Positions 14,137 to 19,445 of a DNA stretch of 19,445 bases are shown here, piece after piece. The translations under genes and the position numbers were made by a program. The notes under the pieces were generated by a model. The model worked only from the letters and a program-made list of their open reading frames with translations. It had not been told where the DNA came from and made no database searches. This DNA comes from an uncultured Christensenella sp. (GTDB lineage: Bacteria > Bacillota > Clostridia > Christensenellales > Borkfalkiaceae). How positions within the stretch are numbered: the first letter of the stretch is position 1; each line of letters starts with the position of its first letter. Location of the stretch: contig CAJTRW010000006.1 of the NCBI GenBank assembly GCA_910578765.1, positions 1 through 19,445 of the forward strand, given 5' to 3'.

Positions 14137-15204
14137 TCAGTCTTTATCGAACAGTGTAAGCTGTTCACGCTGTTTTTCTGTTATAGAATAACCCAAATGC
14201 TCGTACCCGCCGCGGAGAATTACCCTGCCGCGCGGCGTGCGCGCAATGAAGCCGAGCTGTAAAAGATACGGCTCGTAAACGTCCTCTATCGTACCCGCGT
14301 CCTCGTTTATAGTCGCGGCGAGTGTTTCCAACCCCACGGGTTTGCCGTCGAATTTCTCGATCATGGCGCGCAGAAGCCCCCTGTCCACCTCGTCGAGACC
14401 CAAATCGTCAATTTCCATTTTGCCGAGCGCGAATTTCGCATCGGAAACGGTGACCGAAGAATTGCCGTTTATCGTCGAAAAGTCACGGACGCGCTTTAAA
14501 AGCCTGTTGGCGATTCTGGGCGTGCCGCGCGAACGGCGCGCAACCTCCGCCGCGGCGTTTTCCTCAATCGAAATGCCGAGCGTGCGCGCGCTGCGTTTTA
14601 CTATGTCTTTAAGCTCCTCGGGCGTATACATTTCGAGACGGCAAACAATGCCGAACCTGTCGCGCAGGGGATTTGCAATCATGCCCGCGCGGGTCGTTGC
14701 GCCTATGAGCGTAAATTTTTTAAGAGAAAAGCGGATATTTCTTGCACTCGGGCCCTTGCCCACTATTATATCCAGCGCGTAATCTTCCATAGCGGAATAC
14801 AGTATTTCCTCAACGCTGTGGTTGAGACGGTGTATTTCGTCTATAAACAGCACGTCGCCTTCGTTCAGGTTTGTAAGTATCGCCGCCAAGTCGCCGCCGC
14901 GCTCTATCGCGGGCGCGCTTGTTATTTTAAGCTGTCCGCCCATCTCGTTTGCGATTATATGCGCCAAAGTGGTTTTGCCGAGACCGGGCGCGCCGTAAAG
15001 GAGGACGTGTTCCAAAACCTCGCCCCTCTGCTTTGCGGCGTTCATGTAAACTTTGAGATTTTCCTTTACCTTAGCCTGACCGACGTAAGCTTCAAGCGTT
15101 TTGGGGCGGAGAACGTTTTCTTCGACGTCGTATTCGCCCTTGGTGCTTTTTACAAGCCTGTCGCCGCCTTCGGCGGTATAATCTTCTTCGTCGTCAAAAA
15201 ACAT
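14137..15204 (-). CDS. ruvB: Holliday junction branch-migration ATPase RuvB
   Basis: A 355-residue AAA+ motor that drives branch migration of Holliday junctions with RuvA. Walker A GAPGLGKTT is at 71-79, Walker B LFIDEIH at about 119-125, sensor GATTRAG at about 168-174, the arginine-finger region PLRDRFG follows, and a C-terminal winged-helix domain ends near TPRGRVILRGGYEHLG. I chose the ATG at 15204 because AAAGGA lies 7 bases upstream. A TTG 21 bases earlier is in frame but would sit before that ribosome binding site. The chosen start follows the ruvA stop by one base, so coupling is likely. The N-terminal acidic stretch (FDDEEDYTAEGG) is slightly longer than usual. Confidence 0.97.
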   Translation of the reverse strand: MFFDDEEDYTAEGGDRLVKSTKGEYDVEENVLRPKTLEAYVGQAKVKENLKVYMNAAKQRGEVLEHVLLYGAPGLGKTTLAHIIANEMGGQLKITSAPAIERGGDLAAILTNLNEGDVLFIDEIHRLNHSVEEILYSAMEDYALDIIVGKGPSARNIRFSLKKFTLIGATTRAGMIANPLRDRFGIVCRLEMYTPEELKDIVKRSARTLGISIEENAAAEVARRSRGTPRIANRLLKRVRDFSTINGNSSVTVSDAKFALGKMEIDDLGLDEVDRGLLRAMIEKFDGKPVGLETLAATINEDAGTIEDVYEPYLLQLGFIARTPRGRVILRGGYEHLGYSITEKQREQLTLFDKD

Positions 15205-15205
15205 T

Positions 15206-15793
15206 TCACATTCCTTTAAGCGCAAGCATTATTATATCTTCCACAGAGCTTGCACCCGCCGCCCTTGCGCGGGCTATTGCCTTTTCGCTTTCCGAACGGG
15301 TAAAGCCCAGCGTCGTCAAAGCAACGACGGCATCCTCGTCGCCGGAGGATATAACGGGCAAAGGCGAACCGTCCTGTGCTGGAACGGCGGCGGAAGTTAC
15401 CTTTTCACGCAGCTCTAAAATAATGCGCTCCGCCGTCTTTTTACCCAGCCCTTTGACCGAGGAAAGACGTTTGACGTCCTGTGTGGCTATTGCTGCGGCA
15501 AGCTCTCCCACGGTCATGCCGGTGAGCACGCCTATACCCATTTTTGGTCCGACGCCGGAAACAGAGATAAGCTTCAAAAACATATTTTTTTCGTCCGGAG
15601 AGGAAAAACCGTACAGCGCGACGCCGTTTTCGCTTACCTGCATATAGGTATACAGCCCCGCCTCCTGCTTGTCCGCAAGCGACGAGAAAGCCGAGCCGGA
15701 GCACATTACTTCAAACCCTATGCCCGACGGGGTTTCTATCAACGCGCACTCGGGCGTGAGGGATAAAATTTTTCCTTTTACGTAGCCTATCAT
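15206..15793 (-). CDS. ruvA: Holliday junction DNA-binding subunit RuvA
   Basis: A 195-residue RuvA that forms tetramers on four-way junctions and recruits RuvB. An OB fold occupies about 1-63 (MIGYVKGKILSLTPECALIE). Two helix-hairpin-helix motifs follow, ISVSGVGPKMGIGVL near 77-91 and LSSVKGLGKKTAERIILELREK near 109-130. A flexible linker leads to the C-terminal RuvB-binding domain (AVVALTTLGFTRSESEKAI). GTGGAG precedes the ATG at good spacing. It lies between ruvC and ruvB with gaps of 15 and 1 bases, forming one transcription unit. Confidence 0.97.
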   Translation of the reverse strand: MIGYVKGKILSLTPECALIETPSGIGFEVMCSGSAFSSLADKQEAGLYTYMQVSENGVALYGFSSPDEKNMFLKLISVSGVGPKMGIGVLTGMTVGELAAAIATQDVKRLSSVKGLGKKTAERIILELREKVTSAAVPAQDGSPLPVISSGDEDAVVALTTLGFTRSESEKAIARARAAGASSVEDIIMLALKGM

Positions 15794-15808
15794 ATCTTCT
15801 CCACACTA

Positions 15809-16306
15809 CTATCTTATATTGAAAAGTCTGCCGAAGCGCGAGGTATGCGCATGACACAGAGCGACGGCAAGCGCGTCCGCCGCGTCGTCGGGACGGGGAA
15901 TTTTATCCAGCCGCAACAGCGAAGTTACGACGTGCTGCATCTGGACTTTATCCGCTTTGCCGTAGCCCGTAAGCGACTGCTTGATTTGGTTTGGTGTGTA
16001 TTCGTAAAGTTTGCCGCAATATTTTATGCATGTAAGCAGCATAACTCCCCTTGCGTGCGCCACGGGAATACCCGTCGTAATATTCTTTGAAAAAAACAGT
16101 TCTTCGACGGCAATTTCGTCGGGTTTGTATTTATCGAGTATTTTATTTATGCCTTCTTCAAGCATTGCAAGCCGTACGGGCAGGCTTTCGTCCTTGGGCG
16201 TAAGCACGACGCCGTAATCCACCGCCACGGTATTGTCGTTTTTAAGTTTTTCCACAACGCCGTAGCCCATTGTGGCAAGTCCGGGGTCGAGTCCCAAAAT
16301 AATCAT
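15809..16306 (-). CDS. ruvC: Holliday junction endonuclease RuvC
   Basis: A 165-residue resolvase with an RNase H-like fold that cuts Holliday junctions symmetrically. Catalytic acids fit D7 in ILGLDPG, E68 in VEELFF, and D141 and D144 in PDDAADALAVALCH. Length is near the usual 160-175. I chose the ATG at 16306 because AGGA lies 7 bases upstream and MIILGLDPG is the standard N-terminus; a GTG 36 bases earlier is in frame but adds residues not normally seen. It is the first gene of the minus-strand cluster, driven by a promoter that overlaps the divergent argH promoter. Confidence 0.96.
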   Translation of the reverse strand: MIILGLDPGLATMGYGVVEKLKNDNTVAVDYGVVLTPKDESLPVRLAMLEEGINKILDKYKPDEIAVEELFFSKNITTGIPVAHARGVMLLTCIKYCGKLYEYTPNQIKQSLTGYGKADKVQMQHVVTSLLRLDKIPRPDDAADALAVALCHAHTSRFGRLFNIR

Positions 16307-16327
16307 TGCTTTATCCTGCGTAAAAAC

Positions 16328-16356
16328 TTGATTTAAACGCACCGTTCCGTTATAAT
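16328..16356 (+). promoter_or_regulatory. sigma-A-type promoter for argH
   Basis: Plus-strand TTGATT (16328-16333), a 17-base spacer and TATAAT (16351-16356). The predicted start near 16363 leaves a 48-base leader. AAAGG lies 10 bases before the argH ATG. I see no convincing ArgR-type operator beside it. Confidence 0.8.
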
Positions 16357-16359
16357 ATA

Positions 16360-16388
16360 ATTGTAATTTAATTTTACCGATAAGTCAA
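16360..16388 (-). promoter_or_regulatory. sigma-A-type promoter for the ruvC cluster
   Basis: Minus-strand TTGACT (16383-16388), a 17-base spacer and TACAAT (16360-16365). The predicted start near 16353 leaves a 47-base leader with AGGA before ruvC. Its -10 is only 3 bases from the argH -10, so the two promoters share the same melted region. Confidence 0.78.
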
Positions 16389-16410
16389 TTTTTTTAAAGG
16401 TACATTATTC

Positions 16411-17790
16411 ATGAAACTGTGGGAAGGCAGGTTTGAAAACCCGACCGCGGCTAACGCCGACGGATTTAACGACTCTTTACCCTTCGATAAAAAACTGTGG
16501 AAAGAGGATATCGCCGCTTCGGTTGCGCATGCGACCATGCTCGGCAAACAAAAAATTATAACGGAAACGGAAACCGAAAAAATAACCGACGGTCTCCGCG
16601 CCGTTTATACCGATATCGAAAGCGGAAAGCTTGAAATTGCCGGTGCGGAGGATATACATTCCTTTGTGGAAAACGAGCTTGTGAAGCGCATTGGCGACGC
16701 GGGCAAAAAGTTGCATACGGCGCGCTCGAGAAACGACCAGGTAGCTACGGATTTCAGGCTTTACACGCGGACGGCGTTTGAAAAAACCGCGCACAGCCTT
16801 GCACGGCTTATAACGTCTCTGTGCGGGCTTGCGGAAAAGGGGCTTGACTTCATAATGCCGGGGTACACGCATTTGCGTAAAGCGCAACCTATGTGCGCAG
16901 GACATTTTTGGAACGCATACTCGGAAATGTTTTTGCGCGATTTGGACAGAATACACGGCTCCGCCGAAAGAGCCAACGTTATGCCGCTTGGCAGCGGCGC
17001 GCTTGCCGGAACCTCTTACCCTATCGACAGAAGTATGACCGCGCGGCTTTTGGGCTTTGAAAAGCCGTGCGAAAATTCTTTGGACGGCGTATCCGACAGA
17101 GACTTCGTTTGCGAATACCTTTTCGACGGCAGTCTTATAATGATGCATTTAAGCCGACTTTGCGAGGACATGATTTTATATTCTACGGAGGAGTTCGGTT
17201 TTATAGAAATTCCCGACGAATATTCGACGGGTTCCTCGATTATGCCGCAGAAAAAAAATCCCGACGTGTGCGAACTTACGCGCGGAAAAACGGGCAGGGT
17301 CTACGGTCACCTTACCGCTATGCTTACATTGCTTAAAGCCCTTCCGCTTGCCTACGACAAAGACTTGCAGGAAGATAAAGAGGCTTTCTTCGACGCCGAA
17401 ACGCAGGTTTTAAACTGCGTCAACATTATGGCGGAAATGCTCGAACACGTCGCCTTTAAGCCCGAACGCGCGGCTGTGGCGGCGGAAAGCGAGTTCTGTT
17501 GCGCCACTGACGTTGCGGACTATCTTGCGAAAAAGGGCGTTCCTTTCCGCGACGCGCACGCCGTCACGGGAAAAATCGTACGGGACTGCATAGCAAAAGG
17601 CGCAACGCTTCAAAGCATGACCTACGAAGAATACAAAAGCTACGACGCGCACTTCGATAAAGATATCGTTCAAACCGTAAAAGCGAAAAACTGCGCGGAC
17701 GCGCGCACGTCCTTCGGTGGAGCTTCTGCCGCCTCCGTCAAAAACAATTTGCAGTCTATAAAGCAAAGGCTTGAAAAATATACAGGTTAA
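16411..17790 (+). CDS. argH: argininosuccinate lyase
   Basis: A 459-residue member of the fumarase/aspartase superfamily that splits argininosuccinate into arginine and fumarate, the last step of arginine synthesis. Conserved regions: KLWEGRF at the N-terminus, HTARSRNDQ at 102-110, GYTHLRKAQP at 151-160 with the catalytic histidine, and the signature GSSIMPQKKNP at 274-284 with the catalytic serine on the mobile loop. Length is standard (around 460). It stands alone: argG and other arginine genes are not in the window. It is the only plus-strand protein gene here, divergent from ruvC and convergent with the XRE regulator, and it ends in a shared bidirectional terminator. Confidence 0.97.
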   Translation: MKLWEGRFENPTAANADGFNDSLPFDKKLWKEDIAASVAHATMLGKQKIITETETEKITDGLRAVYTDIESGKLEIAGAEDIHSFVENELVKRIGDAGKKLHTARSRNDQVATDFRLYTRTAFEKTAHSLARLITSLCGLAEKGLDFIMPGYTHLRKAQPMCAGHFWNAYSEMFLRDLDRIHGSAERANVMPLGSGALAGTSYPIDRSMTARLLGFEKPCENSLDGVSDRDFVCEYLFDGSLIMMHLSRLCEDMILYSTEEFGFIEIPDEYSTGSSIMPQKKNPDVCELTRGKTGRVYGHLTAMLTLLKALPLAYDKDLQEDKEAFFDAETQVLNCVNIMAEMLEHVAFKPERAAVAAESEFCCATDVADYLAKKGVPFRDAHAVTGKIVRDCIAKGATLQSMTYEEYKSYDAHFDKDIVQTVKAKNCADARTSFGGASAASVKNNLQSIKQRLEKYTG

Positions 17791-17794
17791 TATT

Positions 17795-17824
17795 AAAACG
17801 GAAACGCTGTGCGTTTCCGTTTTT
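17795..17824. terminator. bidirectional terminator between argH and the XRE gene
   Basis: Arms AAAACGGAAACGC and GCGTTTCCGTTTT form a 13-bp perfect stem around a TGT loop. The plus-strand tail is a T run after argH. On the minus strand the stem ends TTTTAATATT after the XRE gene, whose stop codon overlaps the last base of the feature. It serves both convergent genes. Confidence 0.9.
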
Positions 17825-18030
17825 CAATAGTCGTTTGTTCTGCCCAGAAGATAATCGCAAGTGCATTCCAGCGCGTCGGCAAGCTTTACCACCGCCGAGG
17901 CGATAGGTTCCCGCTCCCCTCTTTCCCAGCGCGCTATCATCGACTGGTTTATTCCCGCTTTTTCCGCAAGCTGCGTCTGCGTCAAGCCCTTCTCCAAACG
18001 CAGTTCTTTTATCCTTTTACTTAAAACCAT
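17824..18030 (-). CDS. small XRE-family helix-turn-helix regulator
   Basis: A 68-residue protein that is almost entirely one Cro/C1-type DNA-binding domain (about 5-63). IKELRLEKGLTQTQLAEKAG, INQSMIARWERGEREP and LADALECTCDYLLGRT are the classic first helices, recognition helix and closing helices. There is no sensor, membrane or toxin domain, so it must act through DNA binding alone, probably as a dimer. There is no Shine-Dalgarno sequence. An extended -10 lies 6 bases before the ATG, which predicts a leaderless mRNA starting at the A of the start codon. Palindromes resembling an operator lie directly upstream and overlap a divergent promoter, which suggests autoregulation and control of that promoter. 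Target genes cannot be read from the protein. Confidence 0.9.
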   Translation of the reverse strand: MVLSKRIKELRLEKGLTQTQLAEKAGINQSMIARWERGEREPIASAVVKLADALECTCDYLLGRTNDY

Positions 18031-18036
18031 AAAAAA

Positions 18037-18045
18037 ATTATATCA
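18037..18045 (-). promoter_or_regulatory. extended -10 promoter of the XRE gene (leaderless)
   Basis: Minus-strand TGATATAAT is a perfect extended -10 (TGnTATAAT). Normal spacing puts the transcription start at 18030, the A of the XRE start codon. No good -35 is seen 16-18 bases upstream; the operator-like palindrome occupies that place. Confidence 0.6.
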
Positions 18046-18048
18046 AAA

Positions 18049-18087
18049 ATATGCTAAATAGCATTGACATTATGTCAAGTAGCATAT
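18049..18087. promoter_or_regulatory. nested palindromes, probable XRE operator
   Basis: Three overlapping symmetric elements are visible. ATGCTA-AA-TAGCAT spans 18051-18064. TTGACAT-T-ATGTCAA spans 18064-18078. ATATGCTA (18049-18056) is the inverse of TAGCATAT (18080-18087). The two direct copies of TAGCAT (18059 and 18080) are 21 bases apart, two helical turns. Position between the regulator and a divergent promoter is typical of an autoregulated XRE operator; binding is inferred. Confidence 0.6.
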
Positions 18088-18092
18088 ATAAT
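18064..18092 (+). promoter_or_regulatory. perfect-consensus sigma-A promoter on the plus strand
   Basis: TTGACA (18064-18069), a 17-base spacer and TATAAT (18087-18092) match the consensus at every position. The -35 lies inside the TTGACATTATGTCAA palindrome and the -10 abuts a TAGCAT half-site, so a bound regulator could block it. The predicted start is near 18099. No protein gene follows on this strand. Confidence 0.8.
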
Positions 18093-18098
18093 ATATTT

Positions 18099-18157
18099 AC
18101 TCTCAGTTTACCACATCATCGGGAAGAAGCGGACTTGAAGTCCGCTTCTTTCAATTT
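18099..18157 (+). ncRNA. candidate short RNA of about 59 nt
   Basis: A perfect promoter is followed, about 25 bases after the predicted start, by a strong terminator hairpin. The predicted product is a 25-base single-stranded 5' segment plus the hairpin and U-rich tail. It contains no ATG and no ribosome binding site. It could be a small regulatory RNA, the remnant of a lost divergent gene, or an antisense guard at the 3' end of the aminotransferase gene. It is predicted only from signals. Confidence 0.45.
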
Positions 18158-18158
18158 T
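18124..18158 (+). terminator. intrinsic terminator for the plus-strand short transcript
   Basis: AAGAAGCGGAC / GTCCGCTTCTT is an 11-bp stem with loop TTGAA, followed on the plus strand by TCAATTTTT. On the minus strand the tail is CCCGATGATG with no U-tract, so it is built for plus-strand transcription. The aminotransferase stop codon overlaps its T tail. Confidence 0.8.
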
Positions 18159-19348
18159 TACAGATTATAGCTTTTGGCAAGCGCTTCAAAAGCAGGAAGC
18201 GCACGCCCGATTGTTTCCGGCGCGACGCAATAGGCGACGCGCACGTAGCCTTTACAGCCGAAATCGTCGCCGGGGACGAAAAGAATTTCGTATTTCTTTG
18301 CACGTTCGGCAAAAGCTGCCGCGTCCGCCTCGGGAGATTTTACAAAAAGATAAAACGCGCCGTCGGGCTTAACCACGGTAAAGCCGTAGCTTTCAAGCGC
18401 GGAACACAGTTTGTCTCTGTTGAATTTGTATACGTTTATGTCGGAGGTTTTGTCGTAAACTCTCTCTATAAGCTTCTGAAAGAGCGCGGGCGCACAGACG
18501 TAGCCCAACGCCCTGCCTGCGCCGCATATACCCGCGTAAACGTCCTTATACTCGTCCATGGCGTTGTTCACGGCGATATAGCCTATGCGCTCGCCCGGGA
18601 GAGACAAACTTTTGGAATAAGAGTAACACACCAGACTGTGCGCGTAATAATTCATTACGTAAGGAACCTCCGTTCCGTCGTCAAAAACAAGCTCTCTGTA
18701 AGGCTCGTCCGAAATAAGATAGACGGGGCTGCCCCTTTTTTCGGAAAACGCGGTTAAAGTTTCCGCAAGCCTGCGGATAGTTTCCGCTCCGTAAACTACG
18801 CCGCTGGGATTATTGGGCGAATTTATAATTACCGCCTTGGTTTTGACGTTCAAAGCCTTTTCGAATTTATCAAAATCTATCCGGAAGGTTTTTTCCTCGC
18901 TTTGGACGGCTACAAGCTTCGCGCCGGCGTGCTCGCAAAAAACTTTGTATTCGGGAAAATACGGAGCGAACGTTATGACTTGGTCGCCGCGGTTTACAAG
19001 CGCGTTGAGCGTTATTGTTAACGAAGCCGCCGCGCCGCAAGTCATGTAAAGACAGTCGGCGTCCAGACGCGTTTCAAAACGGCGGTTTATATAGTCGGCT
19101 AAAACTTTTCTGACGCCGTAGCCGCCCTGCGCGGAGGTATAGCCGTGAAGAACGACGGGGTTTGTGTTTTTTACGAGGTCTTCAAGCGCGGTCAATACCT
19201 CGGGAGGGGCGGGAACGCTTGGATTGCCGATTGAAAAATCGAATACGTTTTCCGCGCCTATTTCCGCTTTACGCTTGGAGGCGTACTCGTACAGCTCGCG
19301 TATACACGAGCGTACTTTACCTAAATTTACGTTTTTTTCGTTTAGCAT
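18158..19348 (-). CDS. pyridoxal-phosphate-dependent aminotransferase, class I/II
   Basis: A 396-residue fold-type I aminotransferase of the aspartate/aromatic group. Visible family elements: DFSIGNPSVPAPPEV near 37-51, YTSAQGGYGVRK near 70-81, the cofactor-binding SPNNPSG at 177-183, SDEPY at 213-217, and the Schiff-base lysine K246 in YSYSKSLSLPGERIGY. KGYVRVAYC near the C-terminus carries the conserved substrate-carboxylate arginine. The exact amino-acid substrate cannot be read from motifs; aspartate, alanine or aromatic donors are all possible. AAAGG precedes the ATG at short spacing, and its promoter predicts an 11-base leader. It is on the same strand as the XRE gene, and the hairpin after it lacks a minus-strand U-tract, so read-through into the XRE gene is possible. 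Confidence 0.9.
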   Translation of the reverse strand: MLNEKNVNLGKVRSCIRELYEYASKRKAEIGAENVFDFSIGNPSVPAPPEVLTALEDLVKNTNPVVLHGYTSAQGGYGVRKVLADYINRRFETRLDADCLYMTCGAAASLTITLNALVNRGDQVITFAPYFPEYKVFCEHAGAKLVAVQSEEKTFRIDFDKFEKALNVKTKAVIINSPNNPSGVVYGAETIRRLAETLTAFSEKRGSPVYLISDEPYRELVFDDGTEVPYVMNYYAHSLVCYSYSKSLSLPGERIGYIAVNNAMDEYKDVYAGICGAGRALGYVCAPALFQKLIERVYDKTSDINVYKFNRDKLCSALESYGFTVVKPDGAFYLFVKSPEADAAAFAERAKKYEILFVPGDDFGCKGYVRVAYCVAPETIGRALPAFEALAKSYNL

Positions 19349-19365
19349 AACACACCTTTATGTAA

Positions 19366-19394
19366 ATTATAACACAGAAAATACGTTATTACAA
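19366..19394 (-). promoter_or_regulatory. promoter for the aminotransferase gene
   Basis: Minus-strand TTGTAA (19389-19394), a 17-base spacer and TATAAT (19366-19371), with TG one base before the -10 (an extended -10). The predicted start near 19359 leaves an 11-base leader that just holds AAAGG. Nothing else is seen from 19395 to the window end. Confidence 0.7.
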
Positions 19395-19445
19395 GAAAAT
19401 ATTTAAACGTATTTATAATCGTCTTTCCTAAATATTAAAAACGCG

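Noticed and set aside
15205..15225. TTG start giving RuvB seven extra residues
   Set aside because: The ATG at 15204 has AAAGGA 7 bases upstream; the TTG lies before that site and has no ribosome binding site of its own.
16307..16342. GTG start giving RuvC twelve extra residues
   Set aside because: MIILGLDPG is the normal RuvC N-terminus and its ATG has AGGA at good spacing; the extra residues match nothing in the family.
17824..18030. Antitoxin or phage repressor of a mobile element
   Set aside because: No toxin partner, integrase or phage gene is adjacent, and the flanking genes are housekeeping genes, so only a generic XRE regulator can be supported.
18051..18087. Short repeats as a possible CRISPR or attachment site
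   Set aside because: The repeats are 6-8 bases and palindromic, without spacers or an integrase; an operator is the simpler reading.

Overview
The window looks like ordinary chromosome from an anaerobic, Gram-positive-type Clostridia (Firmicutes/Bacillota). The main support is the gene order. A minus-strand run reads ruvC-ruvA-ruvB-queA-tgt-yajC-(TIGR04086-type membrane protein)-scfA-scfB-secD-secF-recJ-rel-MBL hydrolase-hemZ, a neighbourhood I recall as typical of Clostridia. It includes the six-cysteine SCIFF ranthipeptide and its radical SAM maturase, which are hallmarks of that class. An apt gene, often found between recJ and rel in relatives, is absent. I see no transposase, integrase, tRNA, rRNA or CRISPR array. 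I cannot name a genus.

Layout: 1-95 holds two hairpins behind hemZ. 96-16306 is the long minus-strand cluster. It covers Holliday-junction processing (ruvCAB), queuosine tRNA modification (queA, tgt), Sec translocase accessories (yajC, secD, secF), ranthipeptide synthesis (scfA, scfB), DNA repair (recJ), the stringent response (rel), a metallo-beta-lactamase-fold hydrolase and a HemZ-type radical SAM enzyme. Genes are tightly packed, with overlaps at recJ/rel and secD/secF. Internal sigma-A-type promoters precede secD, scfA and yajC, and one at the head of the cluster precedes ruvC. Hairpins at three gene junctions (yajC/TIGR04086, scfA/scfB, secF/recJ) suggest that the cluster is divided and tuned post-initiation.

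16307-16410 is a divergent control region whose ruvC and argH promoters overlap. argH (plus strand) ends at a bidirectional terminator that it shares with a small XRE regulator (minus strand). From 18030 to 18158 there is a compact regulatory region: an extended -10 that would make the regulator mRNA leaderless, nested palindromes resembling operators, a perfect-consensus plus-strand promoter, and a strong terminator about 60 nt after its start. Together these predict a very short RNA with no reading frame. A PLP-dependent aminotransferase follows on the minus strand.

Points most worth following up: the regulator/mini-RNA module at 18.03-18.16 kb; a SecD/SecF pair that lacks the intramembrane aspartates linked to proton-driven function; the terminator-like hairpin between the SCIFF peptide and its maturase; a hairpin that buries the ribosome binding site after yajC; and a nested stem-loop element between queA and tgt. 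Motif comparisons rest on remembered family consensus, not on a search.
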